In this document: piece by piece, positions 18,116 to 28,153 of the stretch | Layout of the letters: each line of letters begins with the position of its first letter | How positions within the stretch are numbered: position 1 is the stretch's first letter | Assembly (NCBI RefSeq): GCF_902364365.1 | Contig: NZ_CABJDN010000003.1 | Coordinates: 558,001 to 622,000, forward strand | DNA: 64,000 bases | Reading direction: 5' to 3' | From: Bacteroides intestinalis | GTDB taxonomy: Bacteria; Bacteroidota; Bacteroidia; Bacteroidales; Bacteroidaceae | Notes under the pieces: model-generated | What the model was told of the DNA's origin: nothing | Databases searched by the model: none | What the model saw: only the letters and a program-made list of their open reading frames with translations | Translations under genes and position numbers: made by a program

Positions 18116-21100
18116 TTAAAAATTCAGGCTTAAGCCAACTTGAATGCTGAAAGGACGCGGATAAGGATTAGAATCAATACCGCTTGCTACCTCAGGGTCG
18201 ATGCCTTTATATTTAGAAATAATAAAAGGATTTTGAGCAGTAAGGAACGCACGGCCAGAGCATGTTTCATGACCGGCTACCTTAAATAATGCAGGGAAAG
18301 AATAACCTAAAGTAATGTTTGAGCACTTCAGATAAGAAGCATTACGTACGAAGTAATCGCTCAAATAATTATCGTTACCTACTCCTACACCGGTAAAGCC
18401 CAATGCTACAGCCTCGGCAGTAGAGTTATGCAGGGCACTGTTAGAATACAAGCCGGATTGGCTGACCATTGCACGATTCGACAAGAAATCGTAATAAACA
18501 TAGTTACCAATAGAAGCACGGAAAGACATACTCAAATCCCAGTTCTTATAGAGGAATTTAGTTGTAAGACCCATAATAACATCAGCAGAGGGTTTCTTGT
18601 AGAAATAACGGTCACCATTGTCAATACGTCCGTTACCATCACGGTCTACGTACATACCTTCAATAGGTTTACCATTCTCATCATATACTTGCTGATACAC
18701 AAAGAATGAGTTAGTTGCTTTACCTACAGTATTTGCCTGAATCAAGGTATTGTTACCACGGCTGATCTTATCTCCCGACCATGCATAATAGCCTGCATCG
18801 CCATCCACCAAGTCAGTGATCTCATTATGGTTCCAAGCAATATTATAGCTTACATCCCAAGTAAAATCTTTAGTTACAATAGGTTTAGCATTAATAGAGA
18901 ATTCCACACCATAATTCTTCAGCGAACCGATATTCTTTGTCAACTGAGAACCAAACTGCATACCTACAGGAATAGTGATAGAATTCAGCAAATCTTTGGT
19001 TTCGCGGTAGTAACCATCAATATTGGCTGTGATGCGGTTATTCAGGAAGCCCAAATCGATACCGGCATTATAGGTAGTTGTAGTCTCCCACTTCAAGTCA
19101 GGATTGTAAGCCGACGGACGCATCGTACCATAGTAAGTATCGCCAAAAGGATACTGAGCGAAAGAGTCGCTTGAAGTATAATGAGTTTCATAACCGAAAT
19201 CAGAGTTAATATCCTGCTGACCTGTCATACCCCATCCCAAACGAAGTTTGAATTCATTCCACCAAGTAAGATTCTTCATAAATGCCTCTTCATTGATTTT
19301 CCACGCCAATGCCACAGAAGGGAAGTAACCCCATCTATTGTCTTCAGAGAAACGAGAAGAACCATCGGCACGGAACGTAGCCGTAAGCATATATCTGTTG
19401 AGCAACGTATAATTTAAGCGACCGAAGTAAGAAACTAAAGAGTTATGCGTAGCCCATGCTTGTTCCTCTCTCAATTTGGCATCATGAGGAGTACCATCGT
19501 AAGGATCGGTACCTTGACCATAGTCATAACCACTGCGGTGGAAGTGACTTTCTTCGGCACCAACCATTATATCAAAATTATGGGCGCCTATTTCCTTAAC
19601 GTACTGAGCATAAGCATTAGCTGTGACACTATATTTATAAGTCTGCGTTATACCATTCCAACCAAAGTAGTTGTTAGAATAAGAATACTTGGAGATTATA
19701 TCGTCCTGCTTACTTTCAGTATACTGTCCACCATAACTGGCATGCAGACGTAAATCTTCAAAGCCATGTACCTTATAGTCTACATCAAAGTTACCTGTAA
19801 AGTCATTGGCAACAGCCTGTACATCCTTAAGTTTCAACAGAGCTAAAGGATTCTGAGGAGCATTGGGATTATTAGTATATTTCCATTCTGCATTGAAATC
19901 TTTAGGTGACTGCGAATGTTGAAAATAACCATCGAAAAATGGAGCACGGGCATCATCAGCATCAAAGTATACCGGCTGAGTGGGATCCATTGAAAGAGCA
20001 GAACCTATTGCACCGCCTGCATCAGCATAACGGTCTTTCTCATACATATACTTAGCGTTAATCTTCAAATTGAGGTGATCATCGAAGAAAGAAGGAGAAA
20101 GATTCAAGCCGACATTGGCACGGCGCATCCATGAGGTTTCAACGATACCGTCAGAAGCGTTATATCCCAAACTCAAACGGTAAGGCATATTTTTCAAACC
20201 ACCGGATACTGATACATTATGACTATGAGAGATAGCAGTGCGGAATATTTGATCTTGCCAATCAGTATTAGCGTTACCCATACCTACTTCACCGGCTTTA
20301 TCGCCCCAGATGTTATTAACAAGTTCACGAAACTCATCACCATTGAGTACATCATACTTTTTCTGGATCATAGAAATTGTCATGTCACCGTTGTAAGAAA
20401 CCTTAGGGGCAGAACCACTCTTACCTTTCTTAGTGGTAATAATGATAACACCGTTTGAAGCACGGCTACCGTAAATGGCAGTAGCAGAAGCATCCTTTAA
20501 AACTGTAAAAGTTTCAATATCATTCGGATTAACCATAGCCAAGGGATTACTCATTCCTTTTGGAGTATTGTTATCAATGGTCAAACCATCAATAACAATC
20601 AACGGATCGTTTGAAGCATTAAGAGAAGATCCGCCACGCACGCGAATCTGAGCACCTGCACCCGGAGTACCACCTGCAGTGATAACATCGACACCGGCCA
20701 CTTTTCCAACCAACATATCCTGCGCATTGTTGGTGATACCTTTACTGAGTTCATCCGGTTTGATTGCCGTTACCGAACCTGTAAGATCATCTTTCTTGGT
20801 ACGACCATACCCCACTACTACTACTTCACTCAATAATTCTGCATCATCTTTCAGTGTCACCATCACCATAGGAGCAGCAGCTACTTCTTGTGTCTGATAA
20901 CCAATAAAAGATATTGTTAATGTAGCACCTTTAGGAACACTCAAGGTGAAATTTCCATCAAGGTCGGTGATTGTACCATTAGAGGTATTTCCTTTTTCTA
21001 CAACATTCGCGCCTATCACTTCCAATCCCGTAGCATCTTTTACATGCCCTTTCACGGTAATGTTCTGTGCATAAACGCCAACAGACAAGAATAACCCTAC

Positions 21101-21148
21101 TAATAGGGGAAGAATCATTCGATAGATTCTAAGATTAACTTGCTTCAT
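18116..21148 (-). CDS. susC: SusC TonB-dependent starch oligosaccharide transporter
   Basis: A 1010-residue SusC/RagA-family outer-membrane beta-barrel. A signal peptide (to about VYAQ, residue 28) is followed by a carboxypeptidase-regulatory-like domain (about 30-105), the TonB-box/plug segment SEVVVVGYGR (about 108-117) and the plug with VRGGSSLN (about 170). A 22-strand barrel runs to the terminal aromatic residue (SLNF). It imports maltooligosaccharides bound by SusD, powered by TonB. It is the first gene of the susCDEF operon. A LacI-type operator and a -7 element lie upstream at 21253-21330, implying a ~100-nt 5' leader. Confidence 0.93.
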   Translation of the reverse strand: MKQVNLRIYRMILPLLVGLFLSVGVYAQNITVKGHVKDATGLEVIGANVVEKGNTSNGTITDLDGNFTLSVPKGATLTISFIGYQTQEVAAAPMVMVTLKDDAELLSEVVVVGYGRTKKDDLTGSVTAIKPDELSKGITNNAQDMLVGKVAGVDVITAGGTPGAGAQIRVRGGSSLNASNDPLIVIDGLTIDNNTPKGMSNPLAMVNPNDIETFTVLKDASATAIYGSRASNGVIIITTKKGKSGSAPKVSYNGDMTISMIQKKYDVLNGDEFRELVNNIWGDKAGEVGMGNANTDWQDQIFRTAISHSHNVSVSGGLKNMPYRLSLGYNASDGIVETSWMRRANVGLNLSPSFFDDHLNLKINAKYMYEKDRYADAGGAIGSALSMDPTQPVYFDADDARAPFFDGYFQHSQSPKDFNAEWKYTNNPNAPQNPLALLKLKDVQAVANDFTGNFDVDYKVHGFEDLRLHASYGGQYTESKQDDIISKYSYSNNYFGWNGITQTYKYSVTANAYAQYVKEIGAHNFDIMVGAEESHFHRSGYDYGQGTDPYDGTPHDAKLREEQAWATHNSLVSYFGRLNYTLLNRYMLTATFRADGSSRFSEDNRWGYFPSVALAWKINEEAFMKNLTWWNEFKLRLGWGMTGQQDINSDFGYETHYTSSDSFAQYPFGDTYYGTMRPSAYNPDLKWETTTTYNAGIDLGFLNNRITANIDGYYRETKDLLNSITIPVGMQFGSQLTKNIGSLKNYGVEFSINAKPIVTKDFTWDVSYNIAWNHNEITDLVDGDAGYYAWSGDKISRGNNTLIQANTVGKATNSFFVYQQVYDENGKPIEGMYVDRDGNGRIDNGDRYFYKKPSADVIMGLTTKFLYKNWDLSMSFRASIGNYVYYDFLSNRAMVSQSGLYSNSALHNSTAEAVALGFTGVGVGNDNYLSDYFVRNASYLKCSNITLGYSFPALFKVAGHETCSGRAFLTAQNPFIISKYKGIDPEVASGIDSNPYPRPFSIQVGLSLNF

Positions 21149-21252
21149 GCATTTAAAAAATTAAAGTTAACAATATTAATTACCTATATTATATATTCGA
21201 AATTATCTTTCGATTACTTTCTCTTTTATAAGGTATCTATAACATGACGCAA

Positions 21253-21330
21253 CAAAAATATGCTTTATAAAAATATTAAAATATAAGAAATATAAGAAAT
21301 ATGCAAATGCAACAGTGCAAACGATTGCAC
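21253..21330 (-). promoter_or_regulatory. Operator-linked promoter of susCDEF
   Basis: Palindrome GTGCAAACGATTGCAC at 21315-21330 (core 21316-21329) matches the LacI-type operator found upstream of the amylase and the LacI gene. The minus-strand -7 element TATTTTTG is at 21253-21260, giving a 55-bp gap. There is no TTTG at -33. Extra TGCAA/TTGCA half-sites flank it (21308-21312 and 21334-21338). Confidence 0.78.
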
Positions 21331-21590
21331 AGAGTTGCACCGTCGCATAAGATAAAAATCTTCATTTTAAAGAGACCTATACACAATCATTTTCAAGAAA
21401 CTAAGAGATACAAAATATCAAAACAATAGTACCTACATCTATTCAGCATCCACAATGATAGTATATTCCTCATTTTCGCAACACACTTTAGTTTACAAAT
21501 TCACAAACCAGCATATTCAGTGAATAAAGAAGGGATAAGAATACGCTATTATTGCATATAATTGCAGCTTTGATAGCTACTTATGCAGAA

Positions 21591-21678
21591 AAGGGTTACT
21601 ACTTACGGGTGAAAGGGTTACTACTTATAGGTAAAAAGGTTACTACTTATAGGCAAAAGGGTTACTACTTATCGCCAA
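21591..21678. repeat. Four tandem copies of a 22-bp repeat
   Basis: Copies start at 21591, 21613, 21635 and 21657 with an exact 22-bp period. The conserved part is AAGGGTTACTACTTATAGG, with small changes in each copy. There are no spacers, so it is not a CRISPR array. A period near two helical turns would put repeated protein sites on one DNA face. Confidence 0.85.
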
Positions 21679-22178
21679 CGCACTTATTTGTGTCAGTTTT
21701 TTCACCTATAAAAACGGTTTTAGAGAGCTGTTTCGTTCCAGAACAAATGTAACAATTTCGCTATCCAACTATTATTCTGACATTTACCGTTTTTCATTCC
21801 CATATTTCCATCTCGGTAGACATACGGACAGAAACAGTGCATTCTCAGTCAACTAAAAATACAATTTGTCACAATGACACTTATCCCTATTTCCCGTTTT
21901 TTCATTATCCACTCTCCTAATTACCCCGAAATCATTGCAAACCGCATACTGCTATTCATTAGGTTCAGCCGATATTTCCGATGCATGAGTTAAAACCTTC
22001 CTGACGATTGTATCTATATACCCAACACCACCCATATATAGATGCAGTCTCCTAGTGTTTCGTGTCCTTTATGAAGGTTTTTCGGAGGAAAAGCCACACT
22101 ATTCTATACCTGTCTGATGCCACTTCTTTACGAATAATACCAAGTATTTATTAAATCCACATTGCCAATTTACGAGTA

Positions 22179-22257
22179 ACCACATTTGTGGTACAACTGC
22201 TTCACATTGATGGAGCACATGAACCACCATTATGAAACAGGTGAACCACAATTGTGG
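22179..22257. repeat. Pair of CCACA/TGTGG palindromes
   Basis: ACCACATTTGTGGT at 22179-22192 and CCACAATTGTGG at 22246-22257 are palindromes. A related imperfect site GAACCACCATTATG (22221-22234) lies between them. They could be operator-like sites; no gene with which to link them is obvious. Confidence 0.4.
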
Positions 22258-22358
22258 CCATTCTAAATTAAACGTATATTAATCAAAAGAACATTGTATA
22301 TCAGCGGAATATACATGTGTCATTAACAGAAAGAAGAGTAGGCTCTATCCCTGACAAA

Positions 22359-22462
22359 GCGTGCAAGCAACTTTTTACTTGCACGCAAATAAAGTTGCTG
22401 CCACCACGCTTTTTCAACTATTTATCAGCAACTTACAGCAAATAGTGCAAGCGTGCAAGTAA
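22359..22462. repeat. GTGCAAG inverted and direct repeat region
   Basis: GCGTGCAAG (22359-22367) and CTTGCACGC (22378-22386) form a perfect 9-bp stem. GTGCAAGCGTGCAAGT recurs at 22445-22460, and GCAACTTT/AAAGTTGC pair across the interval. It looks like a compact intergenic repeat element. Confidence 0.5.
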
Positions 22463-22582
22463 ATATGACGTTAAACTTATAGTAAGGTAACGAGGGGACA
22501 ACTACCCTCATAACGGAAATAGAAAGGAATAAAAGTGATTAGTGTTTGGTGATAAGTGATTAGCGCCATTCGGTATATTATT

Positions 22583-22682
22583 TTTTAGACGCGGATGACA
22601 CGGATAAAGCGGATTTAAAAGGCTGCGCTATAAAAATGGATAAAAAAAAGATCCGCGTCATCCGTGTCATCCGCGTCTAAAA
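22583..22682. repeat. Long intergenic hairpin with GGCTGCGC core (copy 3)
   Basis: Arm 22583-22614 (TTTTAGACGCGGATGACACG...) is almost perfectly complementary to 22651-22682 (ending CATCCGCGTCTAAAA). Both arms are made of short GCGGAT/ACGGAT-like units. The loop starts with GGCTGCGCTA (22621-22630), the core seen in copies at 2765 and 36876. Confidence 0.85.
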
Positions 22683-22822
22683 GATTATTTATCATTTAGT
22701 TCATAACCATATAGAAACGAACAAATTTTGATGCGGTTGCCCTGATTAAATTTCCCTTTTTAATACTGAAAATAGAACATAAATAAGTACTTTTGTGTAT
22801 TGATGTATAAAAACAGACAAAT

Positions 22823-24373
22823 ATGAGCAATAAGATTTATCCCATAGGAATACAAAATTTCGAAAGTCTCCGTCAGGATGATTATTTCTATATTGATAAG
22901 ACGGCATTAATTTATCAAATGGTAAAAACCGGCCGTTATTACTTCCTGAGCCGTCCACGTCGTTTCGGTAAGAGTTTGCTCATCTCAACACTGGAAGCAT
23001 ACTTCCGGGGGAAAAAGGAACTGTTTATGGGACTGGCTATAGAAAAATTGGAAAAAGACTGGATAAAGTATCCGATACTGCATCTCGACCTCAATATTGA
23101 GAAATATGACGCACCGGAGAGTTTGGATAATATACTTGAGAAATCGTTGGTAGCGTGGGAAAAACTCTACGGCGCCGAACCATCCGAACGCTCCTTCTCC
23201 CTGCGCTTTGCAGGTATTATAGAACGTGCCTGCGAACAAACCGGGCAACGCGTAGTAATTTTGGTAGATGAATACGACAAGCCCATGTTGCAGGCTATCG
23301 GTAACGAAGAGCTACAAAAACAATTCCGGAATACTTTAAAGGCATTTTATGGCGTACTCAAAACGATGGATGGCTGCATCAAGTTTGCCCTGCTGACGGG
23401 AGTGACAAAGTTTGGAAAGGTCAGCGTGTTCAGTGATCTAAACAACTTGGACGACATATCAATGCGGAATCAGTACATTGAAATCTGTGGGGTTAGCGAA
23501 CAGGAGATTCATTCTAATTTGGAAAATGAAATCCATGAATTTGCAGCTGCACGGGGAGTGACGTATGACAAACTCTGCGCCGAACTCAGAGAAAACTATG
23601 ACGGTTATCATTTCACTCATAACTCTATCGGTATATACAATCCATTCAGCCTTCTTAATGCCTTCAAATATAAGGAATTCAACAGCTATTGGTTTGAAAC
23701 GGGAACGCCTACTTACTTGGTAAAACTGCTAAAGAAGCACCATTACGACCTGGAACAGATGGCACATGAAGAAACCGACGCCCAAGTACTGAACAGCATC
23801 GATTCTGAATCGACCAATCCCATTCCGGTGATTTATCAAAGTGGGTATCTTACCATCAAAGGATACGATGAACGCTTTGGTATGTATCGCTTAGGTTTTC
23901 CCAACCGTGAAGTAGAGGAAGGTTTCATCCGTTTCCTCCTGCCTTTCTATACAAATATCAACAAAGTAGAAGCCCCGTTTGCCATTCAGAAATTTGTTCG
24001 TGAAGTGGAATCGGGAGATTATGATTCCTTCTTCCGCCGCCTGCAAAGTTTCTTTGCAGATACCACTTACGAAGTAATCCGCGAACAGGAACTGCACTAC
24101 GAAAATGTACTCTTCATCGTTTTTAAATTAATAGGTTTCTATACCCAAGTGGAATATAATACCAACAACGGACGCATCGACCTCGTATTGAAGACAGACA
24201 AATTCATTTATATCATGGAATTCAAGTTGGAAGGTACTGCCGAAGAAGCTTTGCAGCAAATTAATGACAAGCGTTATGCACTTCCTTTCGAGATGGATGA
24301 ACGAAAACTATTTAAAATAGGAATAAACTTCAGTGAGAAAACCCGGAACATTGAAAAATGGGTGGTAGAATAA
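22823..24373 (+). CDS. AAA-ATPase-like and PD-(D/E)XK nuclease domain protein
   Basis: A 516-residue protein of a family very common in Bacteroidales. The N-terminal AAA-ATPase-like domain has a Walker A variant SRPRRFGKSLL (about residues 43-53) and Walker B VVILVDEYDKP (about 147-157). The C-terminal PDDEXK_9 domain has GRIDLVL followed by IMEFKL (about 455-475), matching the D...ExK nuclease-fold core. The cellular role is unknown; mobile-element or defence functions have been suggested but not shown. It stands alone, flanked upstream by a long hairpin (22583-22682) and downstream by a bidirectional terminator. Confidence 0.85.
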   Translation: MSNKIYPIGIQNFESLRQDDYFYIDKTALIYQMVKTGRYYFLSRPRRFGKSLLISTLEAYFRGKKELFMGLAIEKLEKDWIKYPILHLDLNIEKYDAPESLDNILEKSLVAWEKLYGAEPSERSFSLRFAGIIERACEQTGQRVVILVDEYDKPMLQAIGNEELQKQFRNTLKAFYGVLKTMDGCIKFALLTGVTKFGKVSVFSDLNNLDDISMRNQYIEICGVSEQEIHSNLENEIHEFAAARGVTYDKLCAELRENYDGYHFTHNSIGIYNPFSLLNAFKYKEFNSYWFETGTPTYLVKLLKKHHYDLEQMAHEETDAQVLNSIDSESTNPIPVIYQSGYLTIKGYDERFGMYRLGFPNREVEEGFIRFLLPFYTNINKVEAPFAIQKFVREVESGDYDSFFRRLQSFFADTTYEVIREQELHYENVLFIVFKLIGFYTQVEYNTNNGRIDLVLKTDKFIYIMEFKLEGTAEEALQQINDKRYALPFEMDERKLFKIGINFSEKTRNIEKWVVE

Positions 24374-24376
24374 AAA

Positions 24377-24409
24377 GAGGGCATCACCTCATTTGAAAGT
24401 GACGCCCTC
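24377..24409. terminator. Bidirectional terminator between the ATPase and GH2 genes
   Basis: GAGGGCATCAC (24377-24387) pairs with GTGACGCCCTC (24399-24409) with one mismatch. It is followed by TTTTCTTT on the plus strand and preceded by AAAAA, which gives a T-run on the minus strand. It serves both convergent genes. Confidence 0.8.
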
Positions 24410-24415
24410 TTTTCT

Positions 24416-26902
24416 TTACTCTGTAACAGACCTCAGCACAAGCTTACCAGATTTCACCCCTTTAGCCTTAGCCTCAAAAATGATTTCACCGGGCTGTTCG
24501 GCCATTTGAACAATGGCTGTCAGTTGGCCACTGAAAGCGGGCATCTTCGGCAAGTGGAACAAATCGAGTGAAGTAGCATCTCCATTAGCAGCAGCACGAT
24601 AATAGCCCGCACCTTTCACCGTAAAGTTAACAAGACGACTATCCGAAGGACAGAGGTTTCCATCTTTATCAACCACGCGAACTGTGATATAGGCCAAGTC
24701 TTTGCCATCGGCAGTAAGTTGCGAACGATCAGCTACCACTTCCAAGTGATGAGGTTTACCGGCAGTACGGACCACTTTCTCCTCTGCTATTTTACCTGAA
24801 ACATCATAAGCTACGACTTTCACCTCACCTGGCTCATAAGGAACATCCATCCACATCAAGCGGTAACGACGTTGGAGAGCAAGCGCATCTTTGCCTTGAA
24901 TAGCTTTACTTTCTTCAGCTGTCAGTTTATGCTGTTTACCATAACTTTTCCCATTAACGAAAAGTTCGGCAACCGGATAGCTGGTGTAAACGAAGACAGG
25001 AGTATTCTCCCCTTCCCTACCCGGCCATGTCCAGTGAGGAAGTACATGGAGTGTATTCACATTTTTATTCCAAAGACTACGATACAAATAGTAGCGGTCT
25101 TTAGGGAGGCTGGCAAGGTCAATAATACCAAACAAAGAACTATGACTCGGCCATGCATCCGTATCATAGGGAGAAGGCTCACCCAGATAATCGAATCCTG
25201 TCCAAACGAATTGACCGATAGTCCAGTCATAATCATCTGCTAAAGCAAAATCCTCATCGGGGACATTAGACCAAGAACAATGCTCCAAATCATAACCGGA
25301 AGACTGGTGATCGTCATACTTTGCATCCCCGCGTTTCTCTACAGGAAATTTATATACGCCACGGGAACTAACGGTAGAAGAAGTTTCGGAACCAAGCACT
25401 ATATTCTGCGGTAGCAGTTCATAAGCTTCCAGATAACGGTGTGCACGATAATTAAAACCGGGTACATCAATCATTGCTGCAAAGCCATTCTTCAAAACAC
25501 AGGAAACCTGATCCATACCGCAAGTAACAGGACGTGTCGGGTCTTCACGATGACAGATATCCTGCAAGAAAGAAGCAACTTTATAACCTACCGGGCTACA
25601 TTGGGTAGGAACTTCATTGCCGATGCTCCACATCACGACACAAGGATTGTTGCGGAACTGATGCAGCATATTTATCATATCGCGTTCTGCCCACTCGTTG
25701 AAATAGCGGTGATAGCCATTCTCACATTTGGCAATGTCCCATTCGTCGAAAGGTTCCACCATCATCATAAAGCCCATTTCATCACAGAGTTGCACTAACT
25801 CCGGCGCAGGCATATTGTGAGCGGTACGAATAGCATCGCAACCCATATCTTTCAACAGTGTGAGTTGGCGACGTAATGCAGCAACATTGATGGCAGCACC
25901 CAACGGACCGAGATCGTGATGATTACATACCCCTTGGAACTTACGGTGCTTACCATTCAGGAAGAATCCTTTGTCGGCAATGATTTCTATGCTACGGATA
26001 CCGAAACGAGTAGTGTATTCATCCGTTTGCTTGCCATCGGCATAGACTTGGGAAACAGCCTTATATAAATAAGGTGTCTCCGGCGACCACAAGCAAGGAG
26101 CATTCACCAGGAAGTTTTGTTCAAAAGGCTGCCCATGATTAATCTTACGGGTATTATCTTTCGTTGCAACAACTTTCCCATCGGGAGAGATAATTTCTGT
26201 TACGATACGGATATCTTTTCCTTCATCATTAGCAATAGTCGTCAACAGACGTACTGAGGCATACTCATCAGAAACATGAGGAGTAGTCAGCTGAGTACCC
26301 CATACAGGAACATGCACTTTATCAGTACTCACTACACGCACATTGCGATAAAGTCCTGCACCAGGATACCAACGGGAAGATTGAGGCTTATTCTCCAGAC
26401 GTACAGCAAGGGTATTGTTTTTACCATCTTTATTCAGAAGTCCGGTGACATCGCAATGGAAAGAATTATAACCGAATGGCCAGAAACATGCTTCTTGCCC
26501 ATTGACATATACACGGGCTTCACTCATTGCACCATCAAAGACAAGTGTCGTCTGCTGATCAGCGGGAGCATCGAACGTAGTACGATACCAACCTATTCCT
26601 ACGTAAGGGAGTCCACCTGTACGTCCGGTCTTGACAGAAGCCTTCTTTTCGAAGTTCTGCGTTACTGCTACTTCCTGCAAGTCATTGCTGCGATCGAAAG
26701 GACCGAAGATGGCCCAGTCGTGAGGTACGGTTACGGTTTCCCATTTGCGATCATCAAATTCAGGCTTCATAGCTTCCGCTACTTCACCCTTCGTAAACTT
26801 CCAGTTCTTCTCCAACAGTGTTTCTATACGCTGAGCTTTTGCTATCAAAGAAAAAAGGATACAGCAGGAGAAAGAGATGAATAGTATCTTCTTCATTTTC
26901 AA
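24416..26902 (-). CDS. GH2 beta-galactosidase, signal-peptidase-I secreted
   Basis: An 828-residue GH2 glycosidase. Signal peptide to about LIAKAQ (residue 24), sugar-binding jelly roll (about 30-190), Ig-like domain (about 195-305), TIM barrel with acid/base Glu430 in MWSIGNEV and nucleophile Glu506 in LGSETSSTV, then C-terminal DUF4982-like and Ig-like domains. Substrate prediction is beta-galactoside because the gene directly follows a GH53 endo-galactanase (19-bp gap) in one operon; it would release galactose from galactooligosaccharides in the periplasm. A close paralogue lies at 61515-63956. Confidence 0.85.
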   Translation of the reverse strand: MKMKKILFISFSCCILFSLIAKAQRIETLLEKNWKFTKGEVAEAMKPEFDDRKWETVTVPHDWAIFGPFDRSNDLQEVAVTQNFEKKASVKTGRTGGLPYVGIGWYRTTFDAPADQQTTLVFDGAMSEARVYVNGQEACFWPFGYNSFHCDVTGLLNKDGKNNTLAVRLENKPQSSRWYPGAGLYRNVRVVSTDKVHVPVWGTQLTTPHVSDEYASVRLLTTIANDEGKDIRIVTEIISPDGKVVATKDNTRKINHGQPFEQNFLVNAPCLWSPETPYLYKAVSQVYADGKQTDEYTTRFGIRSIEIIADKGFFLNGKHRKFQGVCNHHDLGPLGAAINVAALRRQLTLLKDMGCDAIRTAHNMPAPELVQLCDEMGFMMMVEPFDEWDIAKCENGYHRYFNEWAERDMINMLHQFRNNPCVVMWSIGNEVPTQCSPVGYKVASFLQDICHREDPTRPVTCGMDQVSCVLKNGFAAMIDVPGFNYRAHRYLEAYELLPQNIVLGSETSSTVSSRGVYKFPVEKRGDAKYDDHQSSGYDLEHCSWSNVPDEDFALADDYDWTIGQFVWTGFDYLGEPSPYDTDAWPSHSSLFGIIDLASLPKDRYYLYRSLWNKNVNTLHVLPHWTWPGREGENTPVFVYTSYPVAELFVNGKSYGKQHKLTAEESKAIQGKDALALQRRYRLMWMDVPYEPGEVKVVAYDVSGKIAEEKVVRTAGKPHHLEVVADRSQLTADGKDLAYITVRVVDKDGNLCPSDSRLVNFTVKGAGYYRAAANGDATSLDLFHLPKMPAFSGQLTAIVQMAEQPGEIIFEAKAKGVKSGKLVLRSVTE

Positions 26903-26921
26903 TCAAAGTATTTAATTAATG

Positions 26922-28106
26922 TTATTTAAAAGCATCCATTATAACAGTAGGACGCCCATCTTCTGTAAATGCTCCCAATCTATATTGACTCGGCCTGCAC
27001 TCCGGTTCCCAATAGAACACTCCTTTACAACGACCGTTGGTATTTTCCTTGCACTCCTTCAAGATACGGGCAAGCTGTCTCTTTCCCTCGTTCAAAACAG
27101 AGGTACTTGCCAACCTACCATTGTCATCGGCGCACTCCATACCGGTTTCTACCACCATTACATCACAATTGTACTTGGTACTCAAAGCCTTGATGTTGCT
27201 GATACAGTCCGTAATGACGGCATCGGCAGATGAATAGCCTTCTTTGGCATCACGCGACCAATAAGGGTAAAGCGACATGCCTATCATGTCCCACTTGCCG
27301 CCGTTCTTCTTCAATTCATCGAAGAACCAGGTGAATAAGCTGCTGTCCCATCCATTGTCCAAGTGAACAATCACAATAGCATCGGGAAAAACCGACTTCA
27401 CAGCATCGTATCCGGTAGTGACGAAAGCACCAAGGTTAGCCCAATTCATGGGATATACCACTTTGTCGGTAGCACTTGCTGGTGCATCTTTCAAATCCTT
27501 CTCCGTCACATTATAAGATGCGCCGCTCAAAGCCACGTCTTCATCCCACAACATGCCCGGGCGAATTTCATTCCCCACTTGTACCCATTTAGGAATAACC
27601 CCTATCGCCTTTAAGGCCTGAAGCACACTTACCGTATGGTCTTTAATGGCACTTTTCAAGTTTGCCAGATTTTTTCCTACCCATGACGCGGGTTTGTTTT
27701 GCTGAGCGGGGTCAGCCCACCAATCACTGTAATGAAAGTCTATCATTACATCCATCCCCAACTCTTTGGCTCTTTTGACCTTCTCCACCACATCGGCAGT
27801 GTTACACCAATTGCCATGTTTGCTCGGGTCTACCCATACGCGAATACGGATGGCATTAAGCCCCAGTTCCTTCATCAGAGCCGTACACTCACGCTGCTCA
27901 CCTTTGGCATTATAGAAGTTGTAGCCTTTGGATTCGTATTCGGTGACCCATCCTATGTCAGCACCTTTGGCAAACTCCACCTCTGTAGTTCCGTCGTCAC
28001 CATCGGGATCGACATCGGGCACAGGAATTGTTTCGTTATTACTGCTACACGCTACTATAGAAAAAGTAATACCCAAAAAGAAAGACAAAAATTTCATGTG
28101 TTTCAT
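26922..28106 (-). CDS. GH53 arabinogalactan endo-beta-1,4-galactanase, lipoprotein
   Basis: About 394 residues. The lipobox SIVAC (about Cys18-19 from the chosen start) and a following acidic linker (PDVDPDGDDG) suggest a surface-exposed lipoprotein. The GH53 barrel has the start motif GADIGWVTEYES, acid/base Glu in VQVGNEIRPGMLW and the nucleophile Glu in VVETGM. It cleaves beta-1,4-galactan side chains of pectin. The frame is open up to 28157, but the ATG at 28106 gives a normal signal peptide; ATG 28097 is a further option. It lies 47 bp after the clan GH-A gene and 19 bp before the GH2 gene. Confidence 0.88.
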   Translation of the reverse strand: MKHMKFLSFFLGITFSIVACSSNNETIPVPDVDPDGDDGTTEVEFAKGADIGWVTEYESKGYNFYNAKGEQRECTALMKELGLNAIRIRVWVDPSKHGNWCNTADVVEKVKRAKELGMDVMIDFHYSDWWADPAQQNKPASWVGKNLANLKSAIKDHTVSVLQALKAIGVIPKWVQVGNEIRPGMLWDEDVALSGASYNVTEKDLKDAPASATDKVVYPMNWANLGAFVTTGYDAVKSVFPDAIVIVHLDNGWDSSLFTWFFDELKKNGGKWDMIGMSLYPYWSRDAKEGYSSADAVITDCISNIKALSTKYNCDVMVVETGMECADDNGRLASTSVLNEGKRQLARILKECKENTNGRCKGVFYWEPECRPSQYRLGAFTEDGRPTVIMDAFK

Positions 28107-28153
28107 GGCAAATATAGTTATCAATGATACAAATATAATAAATAAAAGCATAA

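Larger units (their letters stand above)
21331..22560. other. Repeat-rich intergenic region between susC and the ATPase gene
   Basis: About 1.2 kb without a convincing gene on either strand. It contains a four-copy 22-bp tandem repeat (21591-21678), two CCACA/TGTGG palindromes (22179-22192 and 22246-22257) and a GTGCAAG hairpin region (22359-22462). A 66-codon frame over the tandem repeat (21552-21752) looks like a chance product of the repeat. Confidence 0.6.

Noticed and set aside
13749-21148. Assignment of the susCDEF set to galactan instead of starch, because of the GH53 remnant
   Set aside because: SusD keeps starch-arc motifs (CLWAW, NGWSC) and the susC promoter shares the amylase operator, so starch is favoured.
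21591-21678. Possible CRISPR array
   Set aside because: The repeats are contiguous with no unique spacers, only four copies, and no cas genes are nearby.
21552-21752. 66-codon plus-strand ORF across the 22-bp repeats
   Set aside because: Its open frame arises from repeated GGTTACTACTTA units and shows no homologue-like features; no ribosome-binding or promoter signal.
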